A stretch of 15,083 bases of DNA from NCBI GenBank assembly GCA_003514765.1, contig DOOY01000068.1:1-15083 (forward strand), given 5' to 3'. The position numbers were made by a program, and so were the translations under genes. The notes beneath the pieces are model-generated. The model made no database searches. It was not told the origin of the DNA and saw nothing but the letters and a program-made list of their open reading frames with translations. Below, piece after piece: positions 1 to 8,852 of the stretch; within the stretch, counting starts at the first letter, position 1; the number at the start of each line of letters is the position of its first letter. The stretch comes from Nitrosomonas sp. GTDB taxonomy: Bacteria; Pseudomonadota; Gammaproteobacteria; Burkholderiales; Nitrosomonadaceae.

Positions 1-932
1 GCTGCACGAATTGCATTCACCATGGCGCGCACGAGTGCGCGGTAAACCAGATAAAAACGAAATACCTGTAAACCGGAATAGTCGCCACATTGCTCGAGAT
101 AAAGATTGAGAAAACGCTGCGCCAATTGTGGCAATTTTCTGTCATGCAGGTCCATTACCAGGAATGCGACTTCGGACAGGGTGTCAATCCAGCGCAGGTC
201 AGGATCGAATTCTAAACAATCAAAAGCAATTGGTTCGTTGTTTAACCACACCAAGTTGCGTAAATGCATGTCGCCGTGACATTCACGGATAAAACCATCG
301 TGCTTTCGTTGTTCAAATAGCGGGGTGAGCGTATTAAAAGCTGATTTATGCCAAAGTTCCAACTTTGTTAATTGCGCGGAGAATTGTTTCATCTTCGGGC
401 ACGCTCTGATATTCATGAAAATTTGTTGTGTAGCGTGGTTAACATGTTGCGGATTACCAAAGTTGGTAGCAGATTCAGCGATTTTGATATTCTGGTGAAA
501 CTTTGCAACCAGCTTTGCAAATGCGTCGATGTGTTTATTTTCGAGCTTGCCATCAGCCAGCATGTTGTCCAATTGCGTCTGCTGCGAAAACTGAAGCATT
601 TTGATAGCATACTCAATTGTTTTACCCGTACCATTTAAAACCGGGTTTTTTGGATCACCTGTGATTTTGACAATATCCAAATAAATACGCGCAGCTAATC
701 GCTTGTTTAGGCGCAATTCCTCATTGCAAAAAAAACGGCGTTTTTGGAGTGTGGAAAAATCAAGAAACCCGAGATTGCAAGGTTTTTTGATTTTGTAGGC
801 GAAATCGCCGGTCAGAATAACCCAAGAGATATGCGTTTCAATGAGTTGAATGGCTTTCACCGGATGATGAAAAACATCCGGCTGCATGAGTGATTTGATA
901 AGTTCTGGTTGTGGTGTATCGTTTGTTTTCAT
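1..932 (-). CDS. Aminoglycoside phosphotransferase-like kinase, N-terminal part (COG2187-type), cut by window edge
   Basis: The minus frame is open from the ATG at 932-930 to the left edge, giving about 310 codons with no stop. The translation begins MKTNDTPQPELIKSLMQ. It carries the kinase catalytic loop HGDMHLRN (H219 to N226, D221 being the expected catalytic base) and, further on, FDCLEFD (237-243), which fits the metal-binding position of the APH/choline-kinase fold. A region near residues 47-53 (AYKIKKP) resembles the ATP-contacting lysine strand. Proteins with this N-terminus are usually about 500 residues and carry a second, P-loop ATPase domain after the kinase domain; that part would lie outside this window. 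The substrate is unknown for the family, and a role in drug resistance should not be assumed. No clear Shine-Dalgarno sequence precedes the ATG. The gene is divergent from the exchanger gene, with a 227-base gap. Confidence 0.8.
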   Translation of the reverse strand, partial: MKTNDTPQPELIKSLMQPDVFHHPVKAIQLIETHISWVILTGDFAYKIKKPCNLGFLDFSTLQKRRFFCNEELRLNKRLAARIYLDIVKITGDPKNPVLNGTGKTIEYAIKMLQFSQQTQLDNMLADGKLENKHIDAFAKLVAKFHQNIKIAESATNFGNPQHVNHATQQIFMNIRACPKMKQFSAQLTKLELWHKSAFNTLTPLFEQRKHDGFIRECHGDMHLRNLVWLNNEPIAFDCLEFDPDLRWIDTLSEVAFLVMDLHDRKLPQLAQRFLNLYLEQCGDYSGLQVFRFYLVYRALVRAMVNAIRA

Positions 933-1009
933 AAAACGATCGCAGTTTGAGCGAATATAATGCATTGAAAAAAGCAGAATGAAGACTGCATTTAGAAACA
1001 GCAATTCGT

Positions 1010-1038
1010 TTGCTCACTTTTCTCTATCCTGATATAAC
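1010..1038 (+). promoter_or_regulatory. Candidate sigma-70 promoter for the ybaL-like gene
   Basis: TTGCTC (1010-1015) and TATAAC (1033-1038) are separated by 17 bases, ahead of the exchanger gene. The -10 box matches 5 of 6 consensus positions and the -35 box 3 of 6. This would leave a leader of about 115 bases. The rest of the 933-1159 divergent gap shows no strong hairpin or other recognisable site. This is a consensus match only. Confidence 0.35.
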
Positions 1039-1159
1039 TGGCAACGCGCAAGATTGTTTGAAAAGAACGTGATAAACCAACCCGAACAAACAAAACTTTT
1101 CATACAGATTGCTTGAAAATTCTACCACCGATGCCCGAACAATAATAACTGGAGATTAA

Positions 1160-2869
1160 ATGGAACATGGACTAACCTTGATAACTACGATAGCAGCTGG
1201 ATTTGGTCTTGCGTTGTTACTCGGTTTTTTTGCCGAAAAACTTAAAGTTCCAGCATTAGTTGGCTATCTGCTGGCCGGAATCGCTATTGGCCCTTCTACG
1301 CCTGGTTTTGTTGCGGACACGCAAATCGCATCTGAGTTGGCAGAAATCGGGGTTATGCTGCTGATGTTTGGTGTCGGTCTGCATTTCTCTTTGGCGGATT
1401 TGCTTGCAGTCAAACGTGTAGCTCTACCGGGTGCTATTTTTCAGATGAGTGTAGCTACAATACTCGGTTTTTTATTGGCTTCATCATGGGGTTGGGATAT
1501 GAGCGCCGGACTGGTTTTGGGACTTTCTCTATCCTGCGCCAGCACCGTCGTGCTCCTCAAAGCGCTTGAATCGCGTGGATTGCTGGAAACCATGAATGGC
1601 CGTATTGCGGTAGGTTGGCTGATCGTAGAAGATCTGGTTACGGTGCTGATTCTGGTGCTGCTGCCTTCGTTTGCCAGCTTGTTGAACGGATCTGTCGATG
1701 ATACGGCATCGCTGTGGCAGACGGTTGCTTATACGCTGCTCCAGGTATCGATCTTTATTGCGTTGATGTTGATTGTCGGCCGCCGTTTGCTGCCTTGGCT
1801 GCTGTGGCAGGTTGCACAAACGGGTTCTCGTGAGTTATTTACTTTAGCGGTTGTTGCATTTGCTATCAGTATTGCCTATGGTGCGGCAGTGTTATTCGGC
1901 GTGTCGTTTGCATTGGGCGCTTTTTTTGCCGGCATGGTTATGCGGGAGTCAAAATTCAGTCAACGTGCCGCCGAAGAATCATTGCCGTTACGTGATGCGT
2001 TCGCAGTTCTTTTTTTTGTTTCGGTCGGTATGCTGTTCGAGCCACAAGTGTTGATAGATGAGCCGCTGCATGTGCTCAGTGTTGTTGCGATTATCATTGT
2101 TGGCAAGTCCATTGCGGCATTGCTGCTGGTACTGGCTTTTCGTTATCCTCTGAATACGGCACTGGTTGTGGCCGCAAGTCTAGGCCAGATCGGCGAATTC
2201 TCGTTTATTCTGGCAGGACTTGGCTTATCTCTCGGTTTAATGCCTGCGGAGGGGATGAGCCTGGTACTCGCCGGTGCATTGATTTCGATAGCTTTCAATC
2301 CAATCGCTTTTGCGGTTATTACACCGATCAGCGGATGGGTGCTCAGACATTCTGCATTGGCACGGCGACTGGAAACCCGTGACGATCCTTATGCGGAGTT
2401 ACCGATGAGCACCGAACGTAAATATCTTGAAGGACAGGTGGTGCTCGTCGGCTACGGACAAGTGGGAAAACGCATCGCTAAGGCGTTAAGTGGACAGGAC
2501 ATTCCCTATATTATTGTTGAACAGAACCGGGAACAGGTCGAGGATCTGCGTAATCAGAATGTGCCTGCTGTATACGGCGATGCTGTTGAACCATCGGCCC
2601 TTATTCAAGCGCATATCGCCGATGCGGCCATGCTGGTTATCGCTGTGCCTGATCCGCTCAATATCCGCCAAATGGTTGAAACGGCGCGCACACTGAATCC
2701 GGACATCGAAGTCGTACTGCGTACCAACAATGAAGATGAATTCGCTTTATTGCGAGAAAACGATCTCGGCACAGTTTTTTATGGCAAGGAAGAACTTGCT
2801 AAAAATATGATGCAGCATGTTTTACAACGATTTGACCCGCAGGCGTCGAAAGCATCCCGTAACCCATAA
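1160..2869 (+). CDS. ybaL: YbaL/KefB-type monovalent cation:proton antiporter with C-terminal RCK (TrkA-N) domain
   Basis: This is an inner-membrane exchanger of the CPA2 family, expected to swap K+ (or Na+) for H+ and so help control cytoplasmic pH and potassium. Residues from about 5 to 395 are a chain of hydrophobic segments, including the conserved VEDLV (156-160, with the family's Glu-Asp pair). After a charged linker comes a Rossmann-type nucleotide-binding domain starting at VLVGYGQVG (G431, G433, G436), with an acidic residue after the second strand (IIVEQNREQ). This is the usual ligand-gating RCK-N module. No TrkA-C domain follows. At 569 residues it is close to E. coli YbaL (about 558), and long stretches such as VGYLLAG, LLMFGVGLHFSL, GSRELFTL and LPLRDAFAVLFFVSVGMLF match my memory of that protein, so YbaL is preferred over KefB/KefC. 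GGAG at 1151-1154 lies 5 bases before the ATG. An ftsH-like gene follows 88 bases downstream on the same strand. Confidence 0.9.
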   Translation: MEHGLTLITTIAAGFGLALLLGFFAEKLKVPALVGYLLAGIAIGPSTPGFVADTQIASELAEIGVMLLMFGVGLHFSLADLLAVKRVALPGAIFQMSVATILGFLLASSWGWDMSAGLVLGLSLSCASTVVLLKALESRGLLETMNGRIAVGWLIVEDLVTVLILVLLPSFASLLNGSVDDTASLWQTVAYTLLQVSIFIALMLIVGRRLLPWLLWQVAQTGSRELFTLAVVAFAISIAYGAAVLFGVSFALGAFFAGMVMRESKFSQRAAEESLPLRDAFAVLFFVSVGMLFEPQVLIDEPLHVLSVVAIIIVGKSIAALLLVLAFRYPLNTALVVAASLGQIGEFSFILAGLGLSLGLMPAEGMSLVLAGALISIAFNPIAFAVITPISGWVLRHSALARRLETRDDPYAELPMSTERKYLEGQVVLVGYGQVGKRIAKALSGQDIPYIIVEQNREQVEDLRNQNVPAVYGDAVEPSALIQAHIADAAMLVIAVPDPLNIRQMVETARTLNPDIEVVLRTNNEDEFALLRENDLGTVFYGKEELAKNMMQHVLQRFDPQASKASRNP

Positions 2870-2935
2870 CGCGATTCACAGATATTGATATCATTTAACA
2901 TTCCTGTAAACCACGTCATCTGGAATATGGTGGTC

Positions 2936-2944
2936 TGTTATATT
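2936..2944 (+). promoter_or_regulatory. Candidate extended -10 promoter for the ftsH-like gene
   Basis: TGTTATATT (2936-2944) fits an extended -10 element (TGn followed by TATATT, 5 of 6 consensus positions), with no recognisable -35 box 17 bases upstream. Transcription from it would start near 2951, only about 10 bases before the ATG at 2961. It lies in the 91-base gap after the exchanger gene, so ftsH could be read both from here and through from upstream. Weak evidence. Confidence 0.3.
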
Positions 2945-2960
2945 TTAAATTCAAATTTTG

Positions 2961-4796
2961 ATGGATAAAAAAGAACAAATTAATTTCTGGTACGTTATTG
3001 CTGCGGTGCTGGGCGTATTATTTTTACAAAGTCTCTATACGCAATACACGCAAGTTGAACCGATTCCTTACAGCCGTTTTCAGCATTTTCTGGAACAAGG
3101 GCAGATAGCGGAGATTTCAATTACCGATCAGCATATTTATGGCACGCTCAAAACCCGGCATGCGGACGGATTCAAGGATTTTGTCACCACACGCGTGGAG
3201 CCGGAGTTTGCCGAAGAGCTGGAGAAATATAACGTGGAATACACAGGCGTTGTAAAAAGCACTTGGATACGCGATCTGTTGTCCTGGTTGTTGCCGATGG
3301 CGGTTTTTATTGGTATATGGCTTTTTATTATTCGCCGGATGAGTGGCGGCATGGGTGAAGGTATGATGTCGATTGGCAAGAGTCGCGCGAAGGTATTCGT
3401 CGAGAAAGAAACCAAAGTTACTTTTGCTGACGTTGCAGGTGTGGATGAAGCAAAAGAGGAATTGATAGAGGTTATCAATTTTCTCAAAGCACCGGCAGAT
3501 TATGGCCGTCTTGGCGGACGCGCGCCAAAAGGTATCTTGCTGGTTGGGCCACCCGGCACGGGTAAGACTTTACTCGCAAGAGCCGTCGCAGGCGAAGCGG
3601 GGACGCCATTTTTTTCGATTTCCGGTTCCGAGTTTGTTGAAATGTTTGTCGGTGTGGGTGCTGCGCGTGTGCGTGATTTGTTTGAACAGGCACGACAGAT
3701 GGCACCCGCAATCATTTTTATTGACGAACTTGATGCGCTGGGCCGTGCACGTGGCGCTTATGGTTTAGGTGGGGGGCATGATGAAAAAGAGCAGACGTTA
3801 AATCAACTACTTGCTGAACTCGATGGCTTTGATTCCAGCAGTGGAATTGTGTTGCTCGCGGCTACCAATCGTCCGGAAATTCTTGATCCTGCTTTGCTGC
3901 GTGCAGGACGCTTTGATCGTCAGGTGTTAGTGGATCGGCCGGACAAACTGGGGCGCGAACAAATTCTTGCAGTGCATATGAAGAAAGTAAAATTGAATAC
4001 CGATGTTCAGATTGAACAGATTGCCGCATTAACTCCCGGTTTTACAGGTGCGGACCTGGCTAATTTGATTAACGAAGCGGCTTTGCTGGCGACGCGCCGT
4101 AATGCCGCATCGGTGTCCATGGATGATTTTAATAATGCTATTGAGCGCATTGTTGCCGGCCTTGAAAAACGTAATCGCTTACTTAATCCCGATGAACGCC
4201 GTGTCGTGGCGTACCATGAACTTGGGCACGCGATGGTGGCACTGGCGTTACCGGGTATCGATGAAGTGCATAAGATTTCCATAATACCGCGTGGTATTGG
4301 TGCACTTGGTTATACTATACAGCGGCCAACCGAAGATCGTTTCTTGATGACCAGAGTCGAATTACAGAACAAAATGTCGGTGCTTATGGGGGGGCGGGCT
4401 GCTGAACAGATCGTTTTTAAGGAAATATCAACTGGCGCTGCGGATGATCTGGCCCGCGCTACCGATATAGCGCGGGCAATGGTATTGCGTTATGGCATGA
4501 GTGATGTATTGGGGCATGTCGCCTATGAACGTGAACAATCCGCTTTCTTGCAACCCAATATCCCTATGACACAGACGCGCAATTATAGCGAAGAAACCGC
4601 TAACAAAGTGGATGGCGCTGTGCAGGTATTGGTGGATAGGGCGCTGGAGCGATCCGTTAAAATCCTGGAAGCCAACAGGGTATTGCTTGATCAGACTGCC
4701 GCGGAATTATTGAAAACGGAAACACTCAATCAACGTGAAATCAAAAAATTAAAGCAGGCGCTTGCCAATGAAAAGACCACTGTTCCAATAGCCTAA
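2961..4796 (+). CDS. ftsH: FtsH-type ATP-dependent zinc metalloprotease (membrane AAA+ protease)
   Basis: This is a membrane-anchored hexameric protease that extracts and degrades misfolded membrane proteins and selected soluble ones. Numbered from the ATG at 2961 (611 residues), it has a first membrane span at about 8-25, a periplasmic stretch with IPYSRF, and a second span at about 105-125. The AAA module has Walker A GPPGTGKT (196-203), Walker B IIFIDE (251-256) and a second region of homology from R304 to Q321 with arginine fingers R317 and R320. The protease domain has HELGH (H419, E420, H423) and the third zinc ligand at D496 in STGAADD. All key residues are present, so it should be active. 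The motif is HELGH where standard FtsH has HEAGH, and the gene does not sit next to rlmE/ftsJ, the usual context of housekeeping ftsH, so it may be a second FtsH. An in-frame TTG at 2958 is also possible; the ATG is preferred, but neither has a Shine-Dalgarno sequence. Confidence 0.92.
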   Translation: MDKKEQINFWYVIAAVLGVLFLQSLYTQYTQVEPIPYSRFQHFLEQGQIAEISITDQHIYGTLKTRHADGFKDFVTTRVEPEFAEELEKYNVEYTGVVKSTWIRDLLSWLLPMAVFIGIWLFIIRRMSGGMGEGMMSIGKSRAKVFVEKETKVTFADVAGVDEAKEELIEVINFLKAPADYGRLGGRAPKGILLVGPPGTGKTLLARAVAGEAGTPFFSISGSEFVEMFVGVGAARVRDLFEQARQMAPAIIFIDELDALGRARGAYGLGGGHDEKEQTLNQLLAELDGFDSSSGIVLLAATNRPEILDPALLRAGRFDRQVLVDRPDKLGREQILAVHMKKVKLNTDVQIEQIAALTPGFTGADLANLINEAALLATRRNAASVSMDDFNNAIERIVAGLEKRNRLLNPDERRVVAYHELGHAMVALALPGIDEVHKISIIPRGIGALGYTIQRPTEDRFLMTRVELQNKMSVLMGGRAAEQIVFKEISTGAADDLARATDIARAMVLRYGMSDVLGHVAYEREQSAFLQPNIPMTQTRNYSEETANKVDGAVQVLVDRALERSVKILEANRVLLDQTAAELLKTETLNQREIKKLKQALANEKTTVPIA

Positions 4797-4872
4797 TCAG
4801 TTAAAGCTGTTTCATATTCAAGTGCTTAATAAAATAATAAAGATATGAGTCAGTTAGTTGAAAGGTGTGCGT

Positions 4873-6114
4873 TCAGTTGTTTAATCCGCTGGCCGCTGCA
4901 CGTATCGCTGCTAACAGACTGGAATCCAGATGCCCGTCGGCGATACGCTGTGTTTTTTGTTGATAGAGACTGATGGCATTTCGAGTCTGTGGTCCCATGA
5001 CGCCGTCCGCAACACCTGCGTCAATACCCAGCGTGTGCAGATCTTTTTGTAACTGCCGCACCTGTTCGCGTGTGATTTTAATGTCATCGGGTGGCGGTTG
5101 TTGAGATAACGCGGGCTCGCCGGCAATGCGATCGGCCAGATGACCGACAGACAGGGCGTAATATTCAGATCGGTTCCAGCGCATAATAACGTGAAAGTTA
5201 TCTGTGACGAGAAAGGCCGGGCCCTGATGGCCGGCAGGCACCAGTAAAGCGGCTTTTTGATCGGATGGTAACAGGCCGGGTCCGGATACCGGCGTCACGC
5301 CTTGTGCTATCCAGTCGTTCAGCGAGCGTTTCTGATGATTGCCAGCCAGCGAATAATCAAAATCGGGCGGTAACTTGACTTCCTGCCCCCATTCGAAATC
5401 CGGATTCCATCCCATTTTCAGTAAGAAGTTGGCCGCCGAAGTCATTGCATCTTCAATGCTGCCCCATAAATCGCGTCGGCCGTCACCATCAGCGTCTCTA
5501 GCATAACCTAAAAAAGTTGAAGGCATAAATTGCATATGGCCCATCGCGCCTGCCCAGGAACCGACCATACGTTCAGGTGTAATATCACCTGCATCAATGA
5601 TGCGCAAAGCATTTAACAGCTCCTGTGTGAAGTATGCACTGCGTCGTTGGTCGCATGCAAGTGTCGCTAGTGAATCCGGTACAGACCAGCTTCCGAAATA
5701 TCCGCCGTAATTGGTTTCGAGTCCCCAGAATGAAACCAGATATTTAGGTGGAATTCCCGTTTTTTGATAAATTTTTTCAAGTAATTCGCGATGTTTATTC
5801 AGCTGCTTGCGTCCATTCCGTACCCGTTCATCTGTTATGCGTGTATTGAAATAACCTGCAAATGTTTGGGTAAATTCGGGCTGGCGGCGGTCCAGTTCTA
5901 TTACACGCGCCAGATATTTGACGTTGTCCAGAACCTGTTTAACTGTATTATTTGATATGCCTTGTTGACTGGCTTGAGTTTTTAAATCGGAAACACACTG
6001 GTTAAATTGTTGATTTGCCGCGAGTTCAAATATACAAAAAAACAATAAGCCAGTTAATAAGAAGGCTTTGGAGAGAATCTTAAATTCAGTAAATTTAGTC
6101 AAGGCCAGCCGCAT
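4873..6114 (-). CDS. Lytic murein transglycosylase, MltB-type (GH103), with C-terminal peptidoglycan-binding domain
   Basis: This is an exported enzyme that cleaves the glycan strands of peptidoglycan to 1,6-anhydro ends, for wall turnover or insertion of envelope machines. The N-terminus has a Sec signal (hydrophobic residues about 15-33, LSKAFLLTGLLFFCIF). The Cys at 27 is not in a good lipobox, so a soluble periplasmic form is likelier than a lipoprotein. The catalytic glutamate is E133 in GLETNYGGYFG, followed by typical GH103 motifs (GSWAGAMGHMQFMPSTF and DADGDGRRDLW). Residues about 345-405 form a PG_binding_1 domain with LQKDLHTLGID and ADGVMGPQTRNAI. At 413 residues it matches the two-domain MltB_2 subgroup rather than the shorter E. 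coli MltB. It lies 53 bases downstream of fur on the same strand, so co-transcription is possible. Its 3' end faces ftsH across 76 bases with no clear terminator. Confidence 0.9.
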   Translation of the reverse strand: MRLALTKFTEFKILSKAFLLTGLLFFCIFELAANQQFNQCVSDLKTQASQQGISNNTVKQVLDNVKYLARVIELDRRQPEFTQTFAGYFNTRITDERVRNGRKQLNKHRELLEKIYQKTGIPPKYLVSFWGLETNYGGYFGSWSVPDSLATLACDQRRSAYFTQELLNALRIIDAGDITPERMVGSWAGAMGHMQFMPSTFLGYARDADGDGRRDLWGSIEDAMTSAANFLLKMGWNPDFEWGQEVKLPPDFDYSLAGNHQKRSLNDWIAQGVTPVSGPGLLPSDQKAALLVPAGHQGPAFLVTDNFHVIMRWNRSEYYALSVGHLADRIAGEPALSQQPPPDDIKITREQVRQLQKDLHTLGIDAGVADGVMGPQTRNAISLYQQKTQRIADGHLDSSLLAAIRAAASGLNN

Positions 6115-6167
6115 AATTCTATTGTATGATTGAATATGAAGGTAAGGGGAGTGTGTATGTTGGGTGT

Positions 6168-6608
6168 TTATTTACGATGCGGACATTCTGTGCGTTTGCA
6201 ATCTGCGTACAGTGACAGTGAATGTTCCTGCAATTTAAAACCACGCTCTTTTGCAATGGCCAACTGGCGTTTCTCGATTTCTGCATCGTAAAATTCCTCT
6301 ACACGGCCACACTGCAGGCAAACCAGATGATCATGATGTCCGTCGCCTTTTAGTTCGAAAACCGCCTTGCCGCTTTCAAAATGATGACGTTCAAGCAATC
6401 CTGCCTGTTCAAATTGTGTCAATACCCGGTAGACTGTTGCCAGGCCGATATCTTCATTCTCATTGATTAATTCTTTATAGACATCTTCTGCTGAAAGGTG
6501 GCGTATAGGGCTATTTTCAAACAGATTCAATATTTTGAGTCTCGGAAGTGTTGTTTTTAAACCAATGGATTTAAGATCAATGCTTTTGAAGTCTCCAGAA
6601 TTGCTCAT
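6168..6608 (-). CDS. fur: Ferric uptake regulator Fur
   Basis: This is a cytoplasmic dimeric repressor that uses Fe2+ as co-repressor to shut iron-uptake genes. The 146-residue protein fits the Fur size. The winged-helix part has [16 protein letters not shown] and [18 protein letters not shown], the recognition-helix signature. The metal-binding part has [18 protein letters not shown] (HHDH motif and first CxxC), and the C-terminus has a second Cys pair in ADCKRTEC, as in zinc-structured Fur proteins. The match to E. coli Fur is strong, which favours Fur over Zur or PerR. The start is the only ATG before the conserved region; it has no good Shine-Dalgarno sequence. Residues 8-18 contain a short internal repeat (KSID then KSIG). 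The gene is divergent from bamE, a common arrangement in beta- and gammaproteobacteria. I could not make out a convincing Fur box in the gap. Confidence 0.95.
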   Translation of the reverse strand: MSNSGDFKSIDLKSIGLKTTLPRLKILNLFENSPIRHLSAEDVYKELINENEDIGLATVYRVLTQFEQAGLLERHHFESGKAVFELKGDGHHDHLVCLQCGRVEEFYDAEIEKRQLAIAKERGFKLQEHSLSLYADCKRTECPHRK

Positions 6609-6705
6609 GGTTATTTATGTTAGGTAAATGAATTACTGTATCATATCGTGCTCAATCATGCAGAGTTTACTATACAAACTTAACATATCAATACAAATCA
6701 ATAAA

Positions 6706-7110
6706 ATGGTAGTAAAAATAATCACGTTGCTGGCTTTTCTCATTTTGGCAGGGTGTTCTATTATTCCACATATTCTTTACAAAATTGACGTTCAGCAAGG
6801 TAATGTAGTGACTGATGAAATGCTGGATAAGTTGAAACAGGATATGACTAAGTCTCAGGTGCGATTTGTGCTGGGTTCTCCGCTTGTTGTGGATGCATTC
6901 CGGGATGATCGTTGGGATTATGTTTACATCCAACGTGAGAAGGGCGATCTTGTGGAACAAAAAAGGCTGACCATTTATTTTAAAGACGACCGTTTGATGC
7001 GGTTTGAAAATCAAATGTTATATTCGATTCATCCAATGGATTCCGCAGCACCCAAATCTGAAATAATAATTAAAGAAGAAATGGAAACACTCTCTGAAGA
7101 TGAACAATAA
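6706..7110 (+). CDS. bamE: Outer membrane protein assembly factor BamE (SmpA/OmlA lipoprotein)
   Basis: This is a small lipoprotein of the BAM complex that inserts beta-barrel proteins in the outer membrane. The chosen ATG gives 134 residues beginning with a compact lipoprotein signal, MVVKIITLLAFLILAGC, so the lipidated Cys is residue 17. The SmpA/OmlA fold follows, with the hallmark stretches QDMTKSQVRFVLGSP, DDRWDYVYI and KRLTIYFKDDRLMRFE. The frame extends upstream to an ATG at 6628, which would give 160 residues. That start puts 26 extra residues before the signal and lies only 19 bases from fur, so it is less likely. Neither start has a good Shine-Dalgarno sequence. The C-terminus is acidic (EEMETLSEDEQ). 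The gene lies 32 bases before dapB on the same strand, probably in one operon, and is divergent from fur. Confidence 0.9.
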   Translation: MVVKIITLLAFLILAGCSIIPHILYKIDVQQGNVVTDEMLDKLKQDMTKSQVRFVLGSPLVVDAFRDDRWDYVYIQREKGDLVEQKRLTIYFKDDRLMRFENQMLYSIHPMDSAAPKSEIIIKEEMETLSEDEQ

Positions 7111-7115
7111 TATAA

Positions 7116-7949
<834 letters not shown>

Positions 7950-7966
7950 ATGTAAATGGCCAATTT

Positions 7967-7972
7967 TATAAT
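7967..7972 (+). promoter_or_regulatory. Possible -10 element ahead of apaH
   Basis: TATAAT at 7967-7972 matches the -10 consensus fully, but no -35 box stands at the usual 16-18 bases; TTGCGT at 7941-7946 is 20 bases away and lies inside dapB. It could give apaH its own transcript in the 81-base gap after dapB. Perfect -10 words arise by chance in AT-rich DNA, hence the low confidence. Confidence 0.25.
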
Positions 7973-8030
7973 GCGATTGTTGTCGATTTGTTTTTGCTGA
8001 AATTCCAATTAAACATTCTGAAAAATTATT

Positions 8031-8852
8031 ATGTCAACCTATGCAATAGGTGATGTACAAGGCTGCTATACCGCGTTTAGAAAGTTGCTTGATTTAGTGT
8101 ATTTTGATCCTGGTCATGACAAATTGTGGTTAGTTGGCGATATTGTCAATCGTGGGCCCGAGTCCCTGGAAGTGCTACGTTTTGTAAAGCAATTGGGTGA
8201 TGCGGTTATTACGGTGCTTGGCAACCATGATTTACATTTGCTCATGGTAAATGCCGGAATTGCACGCTGTGACAAAAGCGATACAATTCAATCCATTTTT
8301 AATGCGCCTGACCGGGAAGAATTGTTGTTCTGGTTGCGAAATCAGCAACTGTTTTACAATAAAGGTGAGTACGCCATGGTACATGCCGGGCTGTTACCAG
8401 CATGGTCTGTACCCAAGGCTGCAAAACTCGCTCAAGAAGTCGAATCAGCATTACGCCGGGATGATTATCAAAAAATTTTTTCGCAACTGTATGGCAACGA
8501 ACCGGATTACTGGCAGGATAGCTGGACAGGTGCAGAACGGCTGCGGGTTATTATCAATGCAATGACACGTATGAGAACCTGCAGTCCTGACGGACATATG
8601 AACTTTTCATATAAAGGGCCGTTGCAGGCCGTGCCTGCTGGCTATATGCCGTGGTTTGATGTGCCACATCGTGCCAGTCTGGATAGCACCATTATCTGTG
8701 GTCACTGGTCTGCGCTGGGATTATATACCACTGACAGGGTTGTCGCGCTGGATAGCGGATGTGTCTGGAACGGTCAGCTATCAGCTATGCGCCTGGAAGA
8801 TAGGAAGGTTTTTCAGATTCCTTGTGATAAGGAGATAATGATAGGCTGTTAG
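8031..8852 (+). CDS. apaH: Symmetrical diadenosine tetraphosphatase (Ap4A hydrolase)
   Basis: This enzyme cleaves Ap4A to two ADP and, as known for ApaH, also removes Np4 caps from RNA, linking it to stress adaptation. The calcineurin-type metal-binding motifs stand in order: IGDVQG (6-11), GDIVNRG (36-42), LGNHD (63-67), then MVHAGLLPAW near 117 and GHWSALG near the C-terminus. All metal ligands appear intact. At 273 residues it is close to E. coli ApaH (280). The ATG is the natural start, directly before the first strand, although no clear ribosome binding site precedes it. It lies 81 bases after dapB on the same strand. Its last 68 bases overlap the 3' end of the minus-strand acyltransferase gene. 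Confidence 0.95.
   Translation: MSTYAIGDVQGCYTAFRKLLDLVYFDPGHDKLWLVGDIVNRGPESLEVLRFVKQLGDAVITVLGNHDLHLLMVNAGIARCDKSDTIQSIFNAPDREELLFWLRNQQLFYNKGEYAMVHAGLLPAWSVPKAAKLAQEVESALRRDDYQKIFSQLYGNEPDYWQDSWTGAERLRVIINAMTRMRTCSPDGHMNFSYKGPLQAVPAGYMPWFDVPHRASLDSTIICGHWSALGLYTTDRVVALDSGCVWNGQLSAMRLEDRKVFQIPCDKEIMIGC

Noticed and set aside
372..638. Plus-strand 88-codon and minus-strand 73-codon frames inside the left-edge kinase gene
   Set aside because: They are out of frame with the open minus frame that carries the kinase motifs HGDMH and FDCLEFD, so they are shadows.
1017..1536. Near-identical words ACTTTTCTCTATCCTG (near 1017) and ACTTTCTCTATCCTG (near 1521)
   Set aside because: A single short partial repeat, one copy inside coding sequence, with no third copy or structure; most likely chance.
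6609..6705. Fur box in the fur-bamE gap suggesting autoregulation
   Set aside because: The gap is AT-rich, but I could not find a convincing 19-base inverted repeat of the GATAAT type.
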